Translations under genes and position numbers: made by a program
Part shown: positions 34,539-43,579 of the stretch, piece by piece
Position numbering within the stretch: the stretch's first letter is position 1
Layout: every line of letters starts with the position of its first letter
Assembly (NCBI RefSeq): GCF_001519065.1
Contig: NZ_KQ954251.1
Span: 434,001 to 498,000 of the forward strand
Length of the DNA: 64,000 bases
Source of the DNA: Novosphingobium sp. FSW06-99
GTDB taxonomy: Bacteria > Pseudomonadota > Alphaproteobacteria > Sphingomonadales > Sphingomonadaceae
Direction: 5' to 3'
Notes under the pieces: model-generated
Told to the model about the DNA's origin: nothing
The model's input: the letters and a program-made list of their open reading frames with translations, nothing else
Database searches by the model: none

Positions 34539-35894
34539 ATGGCCAAGCGGATTGCAGTGATTGGTGCCGGTGCGAGCGGACTTGCCGTGCTGCGTGCGTT
34601 CCAGAGCGCCAAAGCCAAGGGGATCGCGGTTCCCGAGGTGGTCTGCTTTGAAAAGCAGGACGATTGGGGCGGCTTGTGGAAATACACCTGGCGCACCGGT
34701 CTCGACCAGTTTGGTGAACCCGTCCACGGATCGATGTACCGCTATCTGTGGTCGAACGGCCCCAAGGAATGCCTCGAATTCGCGGATTACTCGTTCGAAG
34801 AGCATTTCGGGCGTCCGATCCCGTCATATCCGCCGCGCGCGGTGCTGCACGATTATATCATGGGCCGGGTCGAACGCGCGGGGGTGCGCCCTTATGTGCG
34901 CTTCAACAGCCCCGTGCGCTGGGTGTCGTGGGATGACGCCGGCAAACTGTTCACCGTGCGGGTCAAGGACCAGATTGCCGACGAGACCTACGAGGAAACG
35001 TTTGACCACGTGATCGTGTCCTCGGGGCATTTTTCCACCCCCAACGTGCCGCAGTTCGAAGGCATCGAAACGTTCCCCGGCCGGGTGATGCACGCGCACG
35101 ATTTCCGCTCTGCCGATGAATTCGCGGGCAAGGACGTGCTGATGGTCGGCAGTTCCTATTCGGCCGAAGACATCGGCACGCAATGCATCAAGTATGGCGC
35201 GCGGTCGGTCACGTTCAGCTATCGCACGCGCCCGCTGCCGTTCGACTGGCCTGAACAGTTCGAACAACGCCCCTTGCTGACCAAAGTCGAAGGCAACACC
35301 GTCCATTTCATCGACGGCACCTCAAAAGTGGTCGATGCCATCGTGATGTGCACCGGCTATCTGCACCATTTCCCGTTCCTGACCGACGATCTGCGTCTGG
35401 TCACGCACAACCGGCTCTATCCCGGCAATCTGTGGCAGGGGGTGGTGTGGCAGGACAATCCCGCGCTGTTCTATGTCGGCATGCAGGACCAGTTTTTCAC
35501 ATTCAACATGTTCGACGCGCAGGCCTGGTTTGTGCGCGACGTGATCCTGGGCAAGATCGCCATCCCCGATGCCGCAACCCGCGCCGCCAGCAGTGCCGAA
35601 TGGCAGGCCCGTGAGGAAGCCGCCGCCAATCCCGAGCAGCAGATCGATTTCCAGGCGGCTTATGTGGCGCAGTTGATCGCCGCGACCGATTATCCGCACC
35701 TCGATACCGAGGCGGTGGCCGCGCTGTTCAAACAGTGGGAGCACGACAAGCAGCACGATATCATGGGCTATCGCAACCAGTCCTACCGCTCGGTACTGAC
35801 CGGCACGATGAGCCCGCGTCACCACACCCGCTGGATGGAGGCGCTCGACGATTCGCTCGAAGCGTTCCTGGCCACCAGCGACACCACCGTCTGA
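34539..35894 (+). CDS. tmm: Trimethylamine monooxygenase (flavin-containing monooxygenase)
   Basis: 451 residues. FAD motif VIGAGASG near 6-13, FMO-type [11 protein letters not shown] near 178, and the NADPH motif [10 protein letters not shown] near 202. Long stretches ([43 protein letters not shown]) are those of bacterial Tmm, which oxygenates trimethylamine to trimethylamine N-oxide with NADPH and O2. The ATG at 34539 has GGGAG about 8 bases upstream; an ATG at 34521 is in frame but lies ahead of that site. tdm follows after 16 bp, giving the two-step route from trimethylamine to dimethylamine. Indole may also be oxidised by this family. Confidence 0.93.
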   Translation: MAKRIAVIGAGASGLAVLRAFQSAKAKGIAVPEVVCFEKQDDWGGLWKYTWRTGLDQFGEPVHGSMYRYLWSNGPKECLEFADYSFEEHFGRPIPSYPPRAVLHDYIMGRVERAGVRPYVRFNSPVRWVSWDDAGKLFTVRVKDQIADETYEETFDHVIVSSGHFSTPNVPQFEGIETFPGRVMHAHDFRSADEFAGKDVLMVGSSYSAEDIGTQCIKYGARSVTFSYRTRPLPFDWPEQFEQRPLLTKVEGNTVHFIDGTSKVVDAIVMCTGYLHHFPFLTDDLRLVTHNRLYPGNLWQGVVWQDNPALFYVGMQDQFFTFNMFDAQAWFVRDVILGKIAIPDAATRAASSAEWQAREEAAANPEQQIDFQAAYVAQLIAATDYPHLDTEAVAALFKQWEHDKQHDIMGYRNQSYRSVLTGTMSPRHHTRWMEALDDSLEAFLATSDTTV

Positions 35895-35910
35895 TTGCAA
35901 GAGCGGGTCA

Positions 35911-38070
35911 ATGGCCACGGCAACGCGCAGCGACCCGCCCTTGCCCGCCGCGCAGGACCGCCTGTTCGTGGTGCCGGGCGGCAGCGAGGCACAGTTTGCA
36001 CTCGGTCCCGGTGATCGCGTGCGGATCGTCGATCCCGAAGGACTGCAACCCGGGGTGCTGGTGCGCCATGCCGCCGATGGGGACGAGGCGATCGCGCTGT
36101 TTGGCGATGTTGCAGGGGCAGAGCACCGGTTCACCGCCGATCGTGCGATGACCGTCACGCTGACCGCGCCAGGCGCGCCGATGGCGCCCGAGGCGCAGGA
36201 TGCGCCGACCGACCTGCACGTGCATATTGCCCGCGCCGATGCGAGCGCCGACTTGCCCCCGCCGTTGGCCGAACCGTTGCTCGATGTGCGCGTCGATGCC
36301 GCCACCGCGCGCGCCTATCGCGTGCGCGCCGGGGACTATATCCAGATCATCGATGTTGCCGGGCGGCAATGTTCCGATTTCCTGGCGTTCGATGCCGCGG
36401 CGCTCGATCGCGGCGAAGAACGCGGGCTCGATCCCACCGTCACGCGCACGTTGATGGGGCGCAGTTTCTCCAGCCCCGGGCTTCATGCACGCTATTTCGA
36501 CGCCGACTTGCGCCCGCTGGTCGAAGTGGTGGCCGATACGGTGGGTCGGCATGACACATTTCTGCTGGCCTGCACGGCCAAGTATTACGACGATCAGGGC
36601 TATCCCGGGCATGCCAATTGCACCGACAATTTCAACCGCGCGCTGGCCGAGCACGGCGTGGCGGCGCGCGCAGGCTGGCCCGCGATCAATTTCTTCTACA
36701 ACACCTTCGTTGCCGAAGACGGCACCATCGGCATGGACGAACCGTGGTCGCGCCCCGGCGACTATGTGCTGCTGCGCGCGGCCGTCGATCTGGTTTGCGC
36801 GTCATCCTCGTGTGCCGATGACATCGATCCGGCCAATGGCTGGGAACCCACCGACATCCATGTCCGCATCTATGACAGGAGTGCCGCGCTGCGCGCCGGC
36901 AATGCCCATCGCATGACCCCAGACGCCCCTCCCCGGTTGACCCGCGAAACCGGATTTCACCCGCGCACTGCCGCACTGACCCGCCAGATGATCGACTATC
37001 GCGGGTTCTGGTTGCCCAGCGCCTATACCAATCACGGGGCGATTGCCGAATACTGGGCCTGCCGCCAGCGCGCCGCGCTGATCGACCTGTCGCCCTTGCG
37101 CAAGTTCGAGGTGACCGGGCCCGATGCGGAAACGTTGATGGATCTGGCCGTCACGCGCGACATGACCAAGCTGGCCGTCGGGCAGATCGTCTATACCGCG
37201 ATGTGCCACGAAACCGGCGGGATGATCGACGACGGCACGGTGTTCCGCCTGGGCCCCACCAATTTCCGCTGGGTCTGCGGCGAAGACTGGTGCGGCGTGT
37301 GGCTGCGCCAGCTTGCCGCCGAGCGCGGGTTGCAGGCGTGGGTGCGTTCATCCACCGACCAGCTTGCCAATGTCGCGTTGCAGGGCCCCTTGTCGCGCAC
37401 CATTCTGGCCCCGCTGGTGACCACCCCCGCGCATCGGCCCAGCGTGGCCGAACTGGGCTGGTTCCGCTTTACCACCGGGCGGCTTGGCGATGTGCCGGTG
37501 GTGGTGTCGCGCACCGGCTATAGCGGAGAGCTTGGCTATGAAATCTGGTGCCACCCGACCCGCGCGCCGGAACTGTGGGACGCGCTGATCGCTGCAGGTG
37601 AACCGCACGGGCTGTTGCCGGCCGGGCTTGATGCGCTCGACATGTTGCGTATCGAGGCGGGACTGGTGTTTGCGGGCTATGAATTCTGCGACCAGACCGA
37701 CCCGTTCGAGGCCGGCATCGGCTTTGCCGCGCCCAAATCAAAGCGCACCGCCTTCGTCGGGTCCGAGGCGCTGGCACGGCGGCGCGAGCATCCGCAGCGC
37801 ACACTGGTGGGGCTCAATATCGAGGGTGCCGATCATGTCGGGCACGGCGATGCGGTCTATGCCGGGCGGGTACAGGTCGGCGTGATCACCAGCGCCACGC
37901 GATCGCCGGTGCTCAACCGCACGATCGCGCTGGCGCGGATCGATGTGACGCAGGCGGCGCCGGGCACTGTGCTCGCCATCGGCAAGCTGGACGGGCAGCA
38001 GAAACGTATCGGTGCCCAGGTCGTGCGGTTTCCGCATTACGATCCCGACAAGACGCGCGTCCGATCCTGA
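35911..38070 (+). CDS. tdm: Trimethylamine N-oxide demethylase
   Basis: 719 residues with two parts. An N-terminal DUF1989-type domain (about 80-310) contains the metal-ligand candidates GRQCSDF, HANCTDN and CASSSCADDIDPANG. A C-terminal GcvT-type folate-binding domain (about 330-719) contains LIDLSPLRKFEVTGPDA, DDGTVFRLG, SRTGYSGELGYEIW and ALDMLRIEAG. This fusion is the signature of Tdm, which cleaves trimethylamine N-oxide to dimethylamine and formaldehyde; the GcvT part can condense formaldehyde with tetrahydrofolate. The gene sits 16 bp after tmm and 24 bp before an APC permease in one apparent operon. Confidence 0.92.
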   Translation: MATATRSDPPLPAAQDRLFVVPGGSEAQFALGPGDRVRIVDPEGLQPGVLVRHAADGDEAIALFGDVAGAEHRFTADRAMTVTLTAPGAPMAPEAQDAPTDLHVHIARADASADLPPPLAEPLLDVRVDAATARAYRVRAGDYIQIIDVAGRQCSDFLAFDAAALDRGEERGLDPTVTRTLMGRSFSSPGLHARYFDADLRPLVEVVADTVGRHDTFLLACTAKYYDDQGYPGHANCTDNFNRALAEHGVAARAGWPAINFFYNTFVAEDGTIGMDEPWSRPGDYVLLRAAVDLVCASSSCADDIDPANGWEPTDIHVRIYDRSAALRAGNAHRMTPDAPPRLTRETGFHPRTAALTRQMIDYRGFWLPSAYTNHGAIAEYWACRQRAALIDLSPLRKFEVTGPDAETLMDLAVTRDMTKLAVGQIVYTAMCHETGGMIDDGTVFRLGPTNFRWVCGEDWCGVWLRQLAAERGLQAWVRSSTDQLANVALQGPLSRTILAPLVTTPAHRPSVAELGWFRFTTGRLGDVPVVVSRTGYSGELGYEIWCHPTRAPELWDALIAAGEPHGLLPAGLDALDMLRIEAGLVFAGYEFCDQTDPFEAGIGFAAPKSKRTAFVGSEALARRREHPQRTLVGLNIEGADHVGHGDAVYAGRVQVGVITSATRSPVLNRTIALARIDVTQAAPGTVLAIGKLDGQQKRIGAQVVRFPHYDPDKTRVRS

Positions 38071-38094
38071 TCCCCCCGTTGCGAAGGACGAACA

Positions 38095-39714
38095 ATGGCA
38101 AGTGTGGCGCACGCCGAACCGGCTGACAGCCCGGGACTGCAACGCGGGATAAGCTGGACCGGCGCGTTCTGGATCGCCAGCGGGGTGCCTGCGCTGGTGC
38201 TGTTCACGGTCGGCACGATTGCCGCCTCGGTCGGCACTGCGTCGTGGCTGGTGTGGACGCTGTCGATCCTGTTCGGGTTTATCCAGGCGTTCAGCTATGC
38301 CGAAATCGCCGGGCTGTTTCCCGACAAGTCGGGCGGCGCCTCGGTCTATGGCGCAGTGGCCTGGGCGCGCTATTCAAAGCTGTTTGCACCGGTTTCGGTG
38401 TGGTGCAACTGGCTGGCCTGGTCGCCGGTGCTGGCGATCGGATCGGGACTGGCGGCGGGGTTTTCGCTGTCGATCCTGTTCGGCGCCAATGCCGCGATCA
38501 ACACCTGGCAGGTCACTCTGGTCGATCTGTCGATGCTCAAGGCGGGGCTGACGCTGCGCATCAATGCCACCGCGATCATCGGCGCAGCGTTTTTGCTGAT
38601 TGCCTTTGCGATCCAGCATCGCGGGATCAGTTCGACCGCGCGCACCCAGGTCGTGCTGGGTGTGGTTGCCTTGCTGCCGCTGTTGCTGATCGGGCTGGTT
38701 CCGTTGCTGACCGGTGATCTGCCGCGCGCCAATATCTGGCCGATCCTGCCGCTGACGCACGATGCCGCCGGGCACCCGGTGAACGGCCATTGGGATGCGA
38801 TGGGCATTTCGATCTTCATGGGCGGGCTGTTTGTCGCGGCATGGTCGACATACGGGTTCGAAACGGCGGTGTGCTATACTCGCGAATTCCGCAATCCGGC
38901 CAGCGACACGTTCAAGGCGATCCTGTCGTCGGGGCTGTTGTGCATCGTGGTGTTCACGCTGGTACCGATCAGTTTTCAGGGTGTGCTCGGGCTGAACGGC
39001 ATGCTGGCGCCCGACATTGCCGACAACATGGGCGTGGGCAAGGCGATGGCGGGGATGATCCACGCCGGGCCGGTGGTTGGCAACGTGATCGTGGTGATGA
39101 TGATCCTGGCGCTGCTGCTGGCGATCATCATGTCGATGGCCGGGTCTTCGCGCACGCTCTATCAGGCATCGACCGATGGCTGGCTGCCGCGCTATCTGGG
39201 CCGGGTCAACCATGCCGGGGCGCCGACCGCGGCGATGTGGACCGATCTGGGGTTCAACCTGATCCTGCTGTCGATGTCGGACTACGTGTTCGTGCTGGGC
39301 GTGTCGAACGTCTGCTATATCCTGTTCAACTTTCTCAATCTCAATTCGGCATGGATCCACCGCATGGATCGCCCCGGCTGGGAACGCCCCTATCGTGCGC
39401 CCAACGTGTTGCTGGGCGCAGGTACGGTGTTGTCGTTCGTCAATCTGGCGTTGATGGGGGTTGGTGCCGATTTGCTGGGCAAAGGCACGCTTTACACCGG
39501 GCTGGTGTGCGTCGCGCTGATCCTCCCGGTGTTTGCCTGGCGGCACTATGTGGTCGACAAGGGCCACTTTCCCGCCGACATGGTCGATGATCTGCACTTG
39601 CGCCCCGAACCGGGTGTGGCCACCGGCGCGGGCTATCTGCCCCACCTGACGGTTCTGGCGGGGATCGCGGTGATCGCCATCAGCCACTGGCTGGCGGTGC
39701 TGCCGCCGGCCTGA
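38095..39714 (+). CDS. APC-family permease linked to tmm-tdm, candidate methylamine transporter
   Basis: 539 residues, about twelve to fourteen membrane helices, with the APC start ISWTGAFWIASGVPALVLFTVG, AEIAGLFPDKSGGASVYGAVAW after TM2, and AWSTYGFETAVCYTREFRNP in TM6. AAGGA lies 10 bases before the ATG. It is the last gene of the tmm-tdm run, so it is a good candidate for import of trimethylamine, its N-oxide or a product. No TmoXWV-type ABC genes for trimethylamine N-oxide are present in the window, so this permease may replace that function. Substrate is inferred from position only. Confidence 0.8.
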   Translation: MASVAHAEPADSPGLQRGISWTGAFWIASGVPALVLFTVGTIAASVGTASWLVWTLSILFGFIQAFSYAEIAGLFPDKSGGASVYGAVAWARYSKLFAPVSVWCNWLAWSPVLAIGSGLAAGFSLSILFGANAAINTWQVTLVDLSMLKAGLTLRINATAIIGAAFLLIAFAIQHRGISSTARTQVVLGVVALLPLLLIGLVPLLTGDLPRANIWPILPLTHDAAGHPVNGHWDAMGISIFMGGLFVAAWSTYGFETAVCYTREFRNPASDTFKAILSSGLLCIVVFTLVPISFQGVLGLNGMLAPDIADNMGVGKAMAGMIHAGPVVGNVIVVMMILALLLAIIMSMAGSSRTLYQASTDGWLPRYLGRVNHAGAPTAAMWTDLGFNLILLSMSDYVFVLGVSNVCYILFNFLNLNSAWIHRMDRPGWERPYRAPNVLLGAGTVLSFVNLALMGVGADLLGKGTLYTGLVCVALILPVFAWRHYVVDKGHFPADMVDDLHLRPEPGVATGAGYLPHLTVLAGIAVIAISHWLAVLPPA

Positions 39715-39792
39715 TCGCATGTGCGGTTGCCGGATCGCGGCGACGCTGCCATAGCGCCCGACCGTTCCACCGACGCCGAGGAATTATTCGCC

Positions 39793-41103
39793 ATGTCGCC
39801 GCACAGGCACGCCGCATTGGGCATCGATTTCGGCACGACCAATTCGGTGGTGGCGCGCGCCGATGCAGCAGGCGCGGTCGATCTGGTCGATTTCGCCACG
39901 CCCGATGGCCCGGCCCAAGTGTTCCGGTCCGCCTTGTGTTTCTGGCACGACGAAGCGGTGCGCGGCGGGCTGGCCGATGCCGCAGGGCCCTGGGCGATCG
40001 CCGAATTTCTCGACTATCCCTCGGCCTCGCGGTTTATCCAGTCGTTCAAGTCGGTGGCGGCCAATGCGGCGTTCGAACACGCGACACTGTTTGAAAAACG
40101 CCTGCGGTTTGAAGAGCTCGGACAGATTTTTCTGCGCCATCTGACCGCGCATGGCGGCTCGGCGATGCGCGATCTGCCCGATCACGTGGTGGTCGGGCGC
40201 CCGGTGCGTTATGTCGGATCGCGCCCCGATGCGGCGCTGGCGCGCACGCGTTATGAGGCGATGTTCGCCGCGCTGGGTCGCAAGGTCGCCTATGTCTATG
40301 AACCGCTGGGCGCCGCCTACAGCTTTGCCGCGCGGCTGACCGAACCGGCGGTGCTGCTGGTGGCCGACTTTGGCGGCGGCACCAGCGACTTTTCGGTGGT
40401 GCAAGTGGCCGAACCGGGCGCGGCGCAACGCTGCACACCGTTGGGCGCCGCAGGGATCGGGATCGCCGGAGACCGGTTCGATTTCCGCATCATGGATCAA
40501 TTGGTGCTGCCGCTGCTCGGCAAAGGCGGCACCTATCGCTCGTTCGACAAAGTGCTGGAAATTCCACCCGCGCACTTTGCCGATTTTGGCGACTGGTCGC
40601 GGCTGGCGCTGATGCGCAACCGGCGCACGCTCGAACAACTGGCCCGGCTGCGCCACAGTGCCACCGATCCCGCCGCGATCGGGCGGATGATCGCGGTGGT
40701 CGAAAACGAGCTGGGCCATGGGCTTTACGAAGCAGTCGGGCAGATCAAGCGTGCCCTGTCGGGCGCCACCCACGGCCAGTTCCGGTTCAGCGGCGAAGGG
40801 TTGACGATCGAGGCCGAAGTCAGCCGCGCGCAATTCGAACAGTGGATCGCGCCCGATCTGCACCGCATTGCCGAAACGGTCGACAGCGCAATCGCCGGCG
40901 CAGGCCTGGCCCCGCACCAGATTGACCATGTGTTCCTGACCGGCGGATCATCGCTGATTCCGGCAGTGCGCAACCTGTTTGCGCAGCGATTTGGTGAGGC
41001 AAAACTGGCCGGTGGCGGGGAATTGACATCGATCGCACACGGGTTGGCGCTGATCGCACAAGCGCCCGATCTGGGTCAATGGTTGGCGCCCGAAACCGAC
41101 TAG
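39793..41103 (+). CDS. Hsp70-like ATPase, YegD type
   Basis: 436 residues containing the actin/Hsp70 nucleotide-binding fold only: phosphate 1 LGIDFGTTNSVVARAD, connect region VGRPVRY, phosphate 2 LLVADFGGGTSDFSVV and adenosine motif FLTGGSSLIPAVR. The substrate-binding and lid domains of DnaK are absent, as in E. coli YegD, whose function is poorly known. The ATG at 39793 has GAGGAA 11 bases upstream; GTG at 39721 would add 24 non-conserved residues. It is 78 bp after the permease on the same strand and before three outer-membrane proteins. No DnaJ or GrpE partner is visible. Confidence 0.88.
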   Translation: MSPHRHAALGIDFGTTNSVVARADAAGAVDLVDFATPDGPAQVFRSALCFWHDEAVRGGLADAAGPWAIAEFLDYPSASRFIQSFKSVAANAAFEHATLFEKRLRFEELGQIFLRHLTAHGGSAMRDLPDHVVVGRPVRYVGSRPDAALARTRYEAMFAALGRKVAYVYEPLGAAYSFAARLTEPAVLLVADFGGGTSDFSVVQVAEPGAAQRCTPLGAAGIGIAGDRFDFRIMDQLVLPLLGKGGTYRSFDKVLEIPPAHFADFGDWSRLALMRNRRTLEQLARLRHSATDPAAIGRMIAVVENELGHGLYEAVGQIKRALSGATHGQFRFSGEGLTIEAEVSRAQFEQWIAPDLHRIAETVDSAIAGAGLAPHQIDHVFLTGGSSLIPAVRNLFAQRFGEAKLAGGGELTSIAHGLALIAQAPDLGQWLAPETD

Positions 41104-41124
41104 ATACCGGCCCACGTACGCCAT

Positions 41125-41153
41125 TTGACGTACATCATTCTGAAATCTTTACG
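41125..41153 (+). promoter_or_regulatory. Candidate promoter for the first outer-membrane protein
   Basis: TTGACG (41125-41130), 17 bases, TTTACG (41148-41153) in the 183-bp spacer before the first barrel gene. The -10 match is poor. Nothing else recognisable lies in this spacer. Confidence 0.28.
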
Positions 41154-41286
41154 AAAACTTTATGCTGCATCAGCGAACCGCCCTTTGCTTCTTAATCCGC
41201 TTGGCGCCTAGCGATGATGCCCGTCGGACCACAGCGTGAAGCCCGCAAAACCGGGTGCGCGATCGGAGCCGACATGAGGGCACACG

Positions 41287-43005
41287 ATGAAGCGATCTTA
41301 TGCAGGCCTCTATGCGGGGCTGATGCTTGGCACCGCGATGGGGTTGAGCACCACTGCGGCGGCTGAAACCGCCGACGCGGGCGATCAGGCGGCCAGCGCA
41401 CCGGCTGCGGCGCCTGCACCGGCGGCCGCACCTGCAGCACCGGCCACCATCAAGGATTCCGCGCTGGGCACCAGCGTGATCGGACGATTCTTCAACTATC
41501 AGGCCGCCGAATGGGGCCTGGCTGCATCGCCGCTGGAAACCGATCCGAACGCGCCTGCGTCGCGCCGCGCCGATTGGACACCGGCCCCGACCACATCGCC
41601 GCCTTATCCGTTCACCGAATATTCCTATGGCGGCACCACGCTACTGGGCGTCAACCGGCCCAATTCGGTCGACAGCCCGCTGATGACGGCGCTCGCCGAT
41701 ACGAGCCTGGGCCAGGCGCTGGCCAAGGCGCATATCCAGGTCTATGGCTGGGTCGATGTCGGCGGCAACCTGTCGACCAGCAATGTGCGCCAGGGCAACG
41801 CGCCCGCGGCCTATGACTTTGCTCCCAACACTGTCGTGCTCGACCAGGCGGTGTACTATATCGAACGCACGCCAGACACCGTGCAGACCGATCATGTTGA
41901 CTGGGGTTTTCGCGTATCGGGGCTGTACGGCACCAATTACCGTTATACTGCCAGCCGGGGCTTTCTGGTCGATCAGGGTCTATACCAGAAGAACAAGGTC
42001 AACGGCTATGACATGCCGATGATCTATGCGGAAATCTTCGTGCCGCAGGTTGCCCAGGGTTTGATGATCCGTATCGGCCGGTACATCTCTTTGCCTGATA
42101 TCGAAGCGCAGCTTGCGCCAAACAACTATATGTATTCGCATTCATTGACCTATACCTTCGACAACTACACCAACGAAGGTGTGCAGTTGACGCTGGCGGC
42201 GACCAAGAACCTGTTCCTGCAACTGGGTATCAGCGCCGGGTCTGACACCGCGCTGTGGAACGCCAACCAGAAATTGCCGAACTACGCCTATGGCCAGGTG
42301 TTCTACAACGCCGACGGCAGCGCCGTAACCGACACGCTGTTCCCCAATGCAAACTTCAAGCGCGATCCCGGCGCCAAGCCGTCAATCACCGCTTGCGTAC
42401 GCTATCAAAACAATTCCGCGCGCGACAACATCTATCTGTGCGCGGACGCGATCAACAGCGGCACCTGGGGTTACAACAACCTGCAATGGTTTGGTGGCAC
42501 GTATTACCACAAGTTCACGTCGAATACCCACGTTGCGCTGGAAGTCTATGACCTTTACCAGAAACACGTGATCAACGTGGACCCAGGTTCGGCCGGTGCC
42601 GCGATCTTTGCCGCCGGTGGCACGCCGTTCAGCCCGCAGTTCTATCCGTTCAACGGCCCCAGCGGCGCGCAGTGCGCCAATCCCGACGCCCTGTCGTGCA
42701 CCGCGCACACGTTTGCGACGCTCGCCTATTGGAACTGGGAACCCGATCCGCTCGACAACGTGTCGCTGCGCACCGAATACTACAACGATGAGGAAGGCCA
42801 GCGCACCGGCACCAAGACCCGCTATTGGGAAGTGGGTCTGGGGCTGCAGCACTGGTTCTCGCCGCAGATCGAGGTGCGCCCCGAATTGACCTATTACCGC
42901 TCGATCGACGCGGCGGCGTTCAACATCGATCCCACCGGCACCGGCCCCAGCAATCCCAAGAACCACCAGTTGGTGGCTGCTGGCGACGTGATCGTCCACT
43001 TCTGA
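41287..43005 (+). CDS. Outer-membrane beta-barrel protein, paralogue 1 of 3
   Basis: 572 residues. Signal peptide to about residue 29 (ending STTAAA), an Ala/Pro-rich linker (about 30-55), then TIKDSALGTSVIGRFFNYQAAEW and alternating beta-strand sequence rich in Tyr, Asn and Gly, ending IVHF with a terminal aromatic residue, as in BamA-assembled barrels. It resembles the OmpL-like putative porin group (BBP2 type). It is very similar to the protein at 45533 and less so to the one at 43580. An intrinsic terminator follows. Location next to the amine cluster suggests passage of amines, but sugars are equally possible given the galactose locus beyond. Confidence 0.8.
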   Translation: MKRSYAGLYAGLMLGTAMGLSTTAAAETADAGDQAASAPAAAPAPAAAPAAPATIKDSALGTSVIGRFFNYQAAEWGLAASPLETDPNAPASRRADWTPAPTTSPPYPFTEYSYGGTTLLGVNRPNSVDSPLMTALADTSLGQALAKAHIQVYGWVDVGGNLSTSNVRQGNAPAAYDFAPNTVVLDQAVYYIERTPDTVQTDHVDWGFRVSGLYGTNYRYTASRGFLVDQGLYQKNKVNGYDMPMIYAEIFVPQVAQGLMIRIGRYISLPDIEAQLAPNNYMYSHSLTYTFDNYTNEGVQLTLAATKNLFLQLGISAGSDTALWNANQKLPNYAYGQVFYNADGSAVTDTLFPNANFKRDPGAKPSITACVRYQNNSARDNIYLCADAINSGTWGYNNLQWFGGTYYHKFTSNTHVALEVYDLYQKHVINVDPGSAGAAIFAAGGTPFSPQFYPFNGPSGAQCANPDALSCTAHTFATLAYWNWEPDPLDNVSLRTEYYNDEEGQRTGTKTRYWEVGLGLQHWFSPQIEVRPELTYYRSIDAAAFNIDPTGTGPSNPKNHQLVAAGDVIVHF

Positions 43006-43579
43006 CCTGTTCGTGCAAGCTGGCCGGTATCGCGGATTGAGCCCCACGATTCCATGCCACGCCTGGACTGGCCCCGGGATCGCGCTTGCGGTTTCGGGGC
43101 CTCTTTTATCCGCATAGTCCGGTCCGTATATGCGCGCCGTCAAAAAAACCACTGATGACAATCACGCATGCGCGCAAATGATCAATTTGGTGATTCGCAA
43201 AGCGACGTATTAAATGCTGCTTTTTTAGCAACTTGGTAGTGCTTGATTGCTAAAATTCCACCAATATGGATATAAAGTTGCGCATATTTATTGGATGCAA
43301 ACGAAACCAACCGTTGCTGCGCTGCAACACTGCATTAGCGAAAGTGGGGTCAAATATAAAAGGCGTTTAAACGTCCACCCTTGTTGGGTAGCCCGGAACT
43401 CGGGGGTGGCAACGTAAGCAGGTGCCATGCCCCACTCGAATGATTGGGATTGATACGACCATAACCGGTGGGAACTGTGCGCTGGATGCATGCATCCGGG
43501 GCACAAATGATAAAACGGCGTATCGACCCCCAAAAGTACAAAAAGTGGTGAAACACCACAAACTGGGGCTCAAAAAACC
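43006..43579. other. 574-bp AT-richer intergenic region with structured leader
   Basis: It starts with the terminator of the first barrel gene, continues with an AT-rich part (43140-43300) unlike the surrounding GC-rich DNA, and then has a leader with a bulged hairpin at 43371-43415 (ACGTCCACCC...GGGTGGCAACGT). TATAAA at 43355-43360 could be part of a promoter. Short ORFs on the minus strand here have no coding character. I cannot match the leader to a known riboswitch. Confidence 0.5.
43070..43109 (+). terminator. Intrinsic terminator after the first barrel gene
   Basis: GGCCCCG (43070-43076) pairs with CGGGGCC (43095-43101) across an 18-base loop and is followed by TCTTTTA. Confidence 0.75.

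Noticed and set aside
39721..39792. Longer N-terminus for the Hsp70-like protein from GTG 39721
   Set aside because: The extra 24 residues have no family similarity, and a GAGGAA site serves the ATG at 39793.
43371..43415. Known riboswitch in the barrel leader
   Set aside because: The hairpin does not match any riboswitch core I can recognise, and a porin is not a typical target; left as an unassigned structure.
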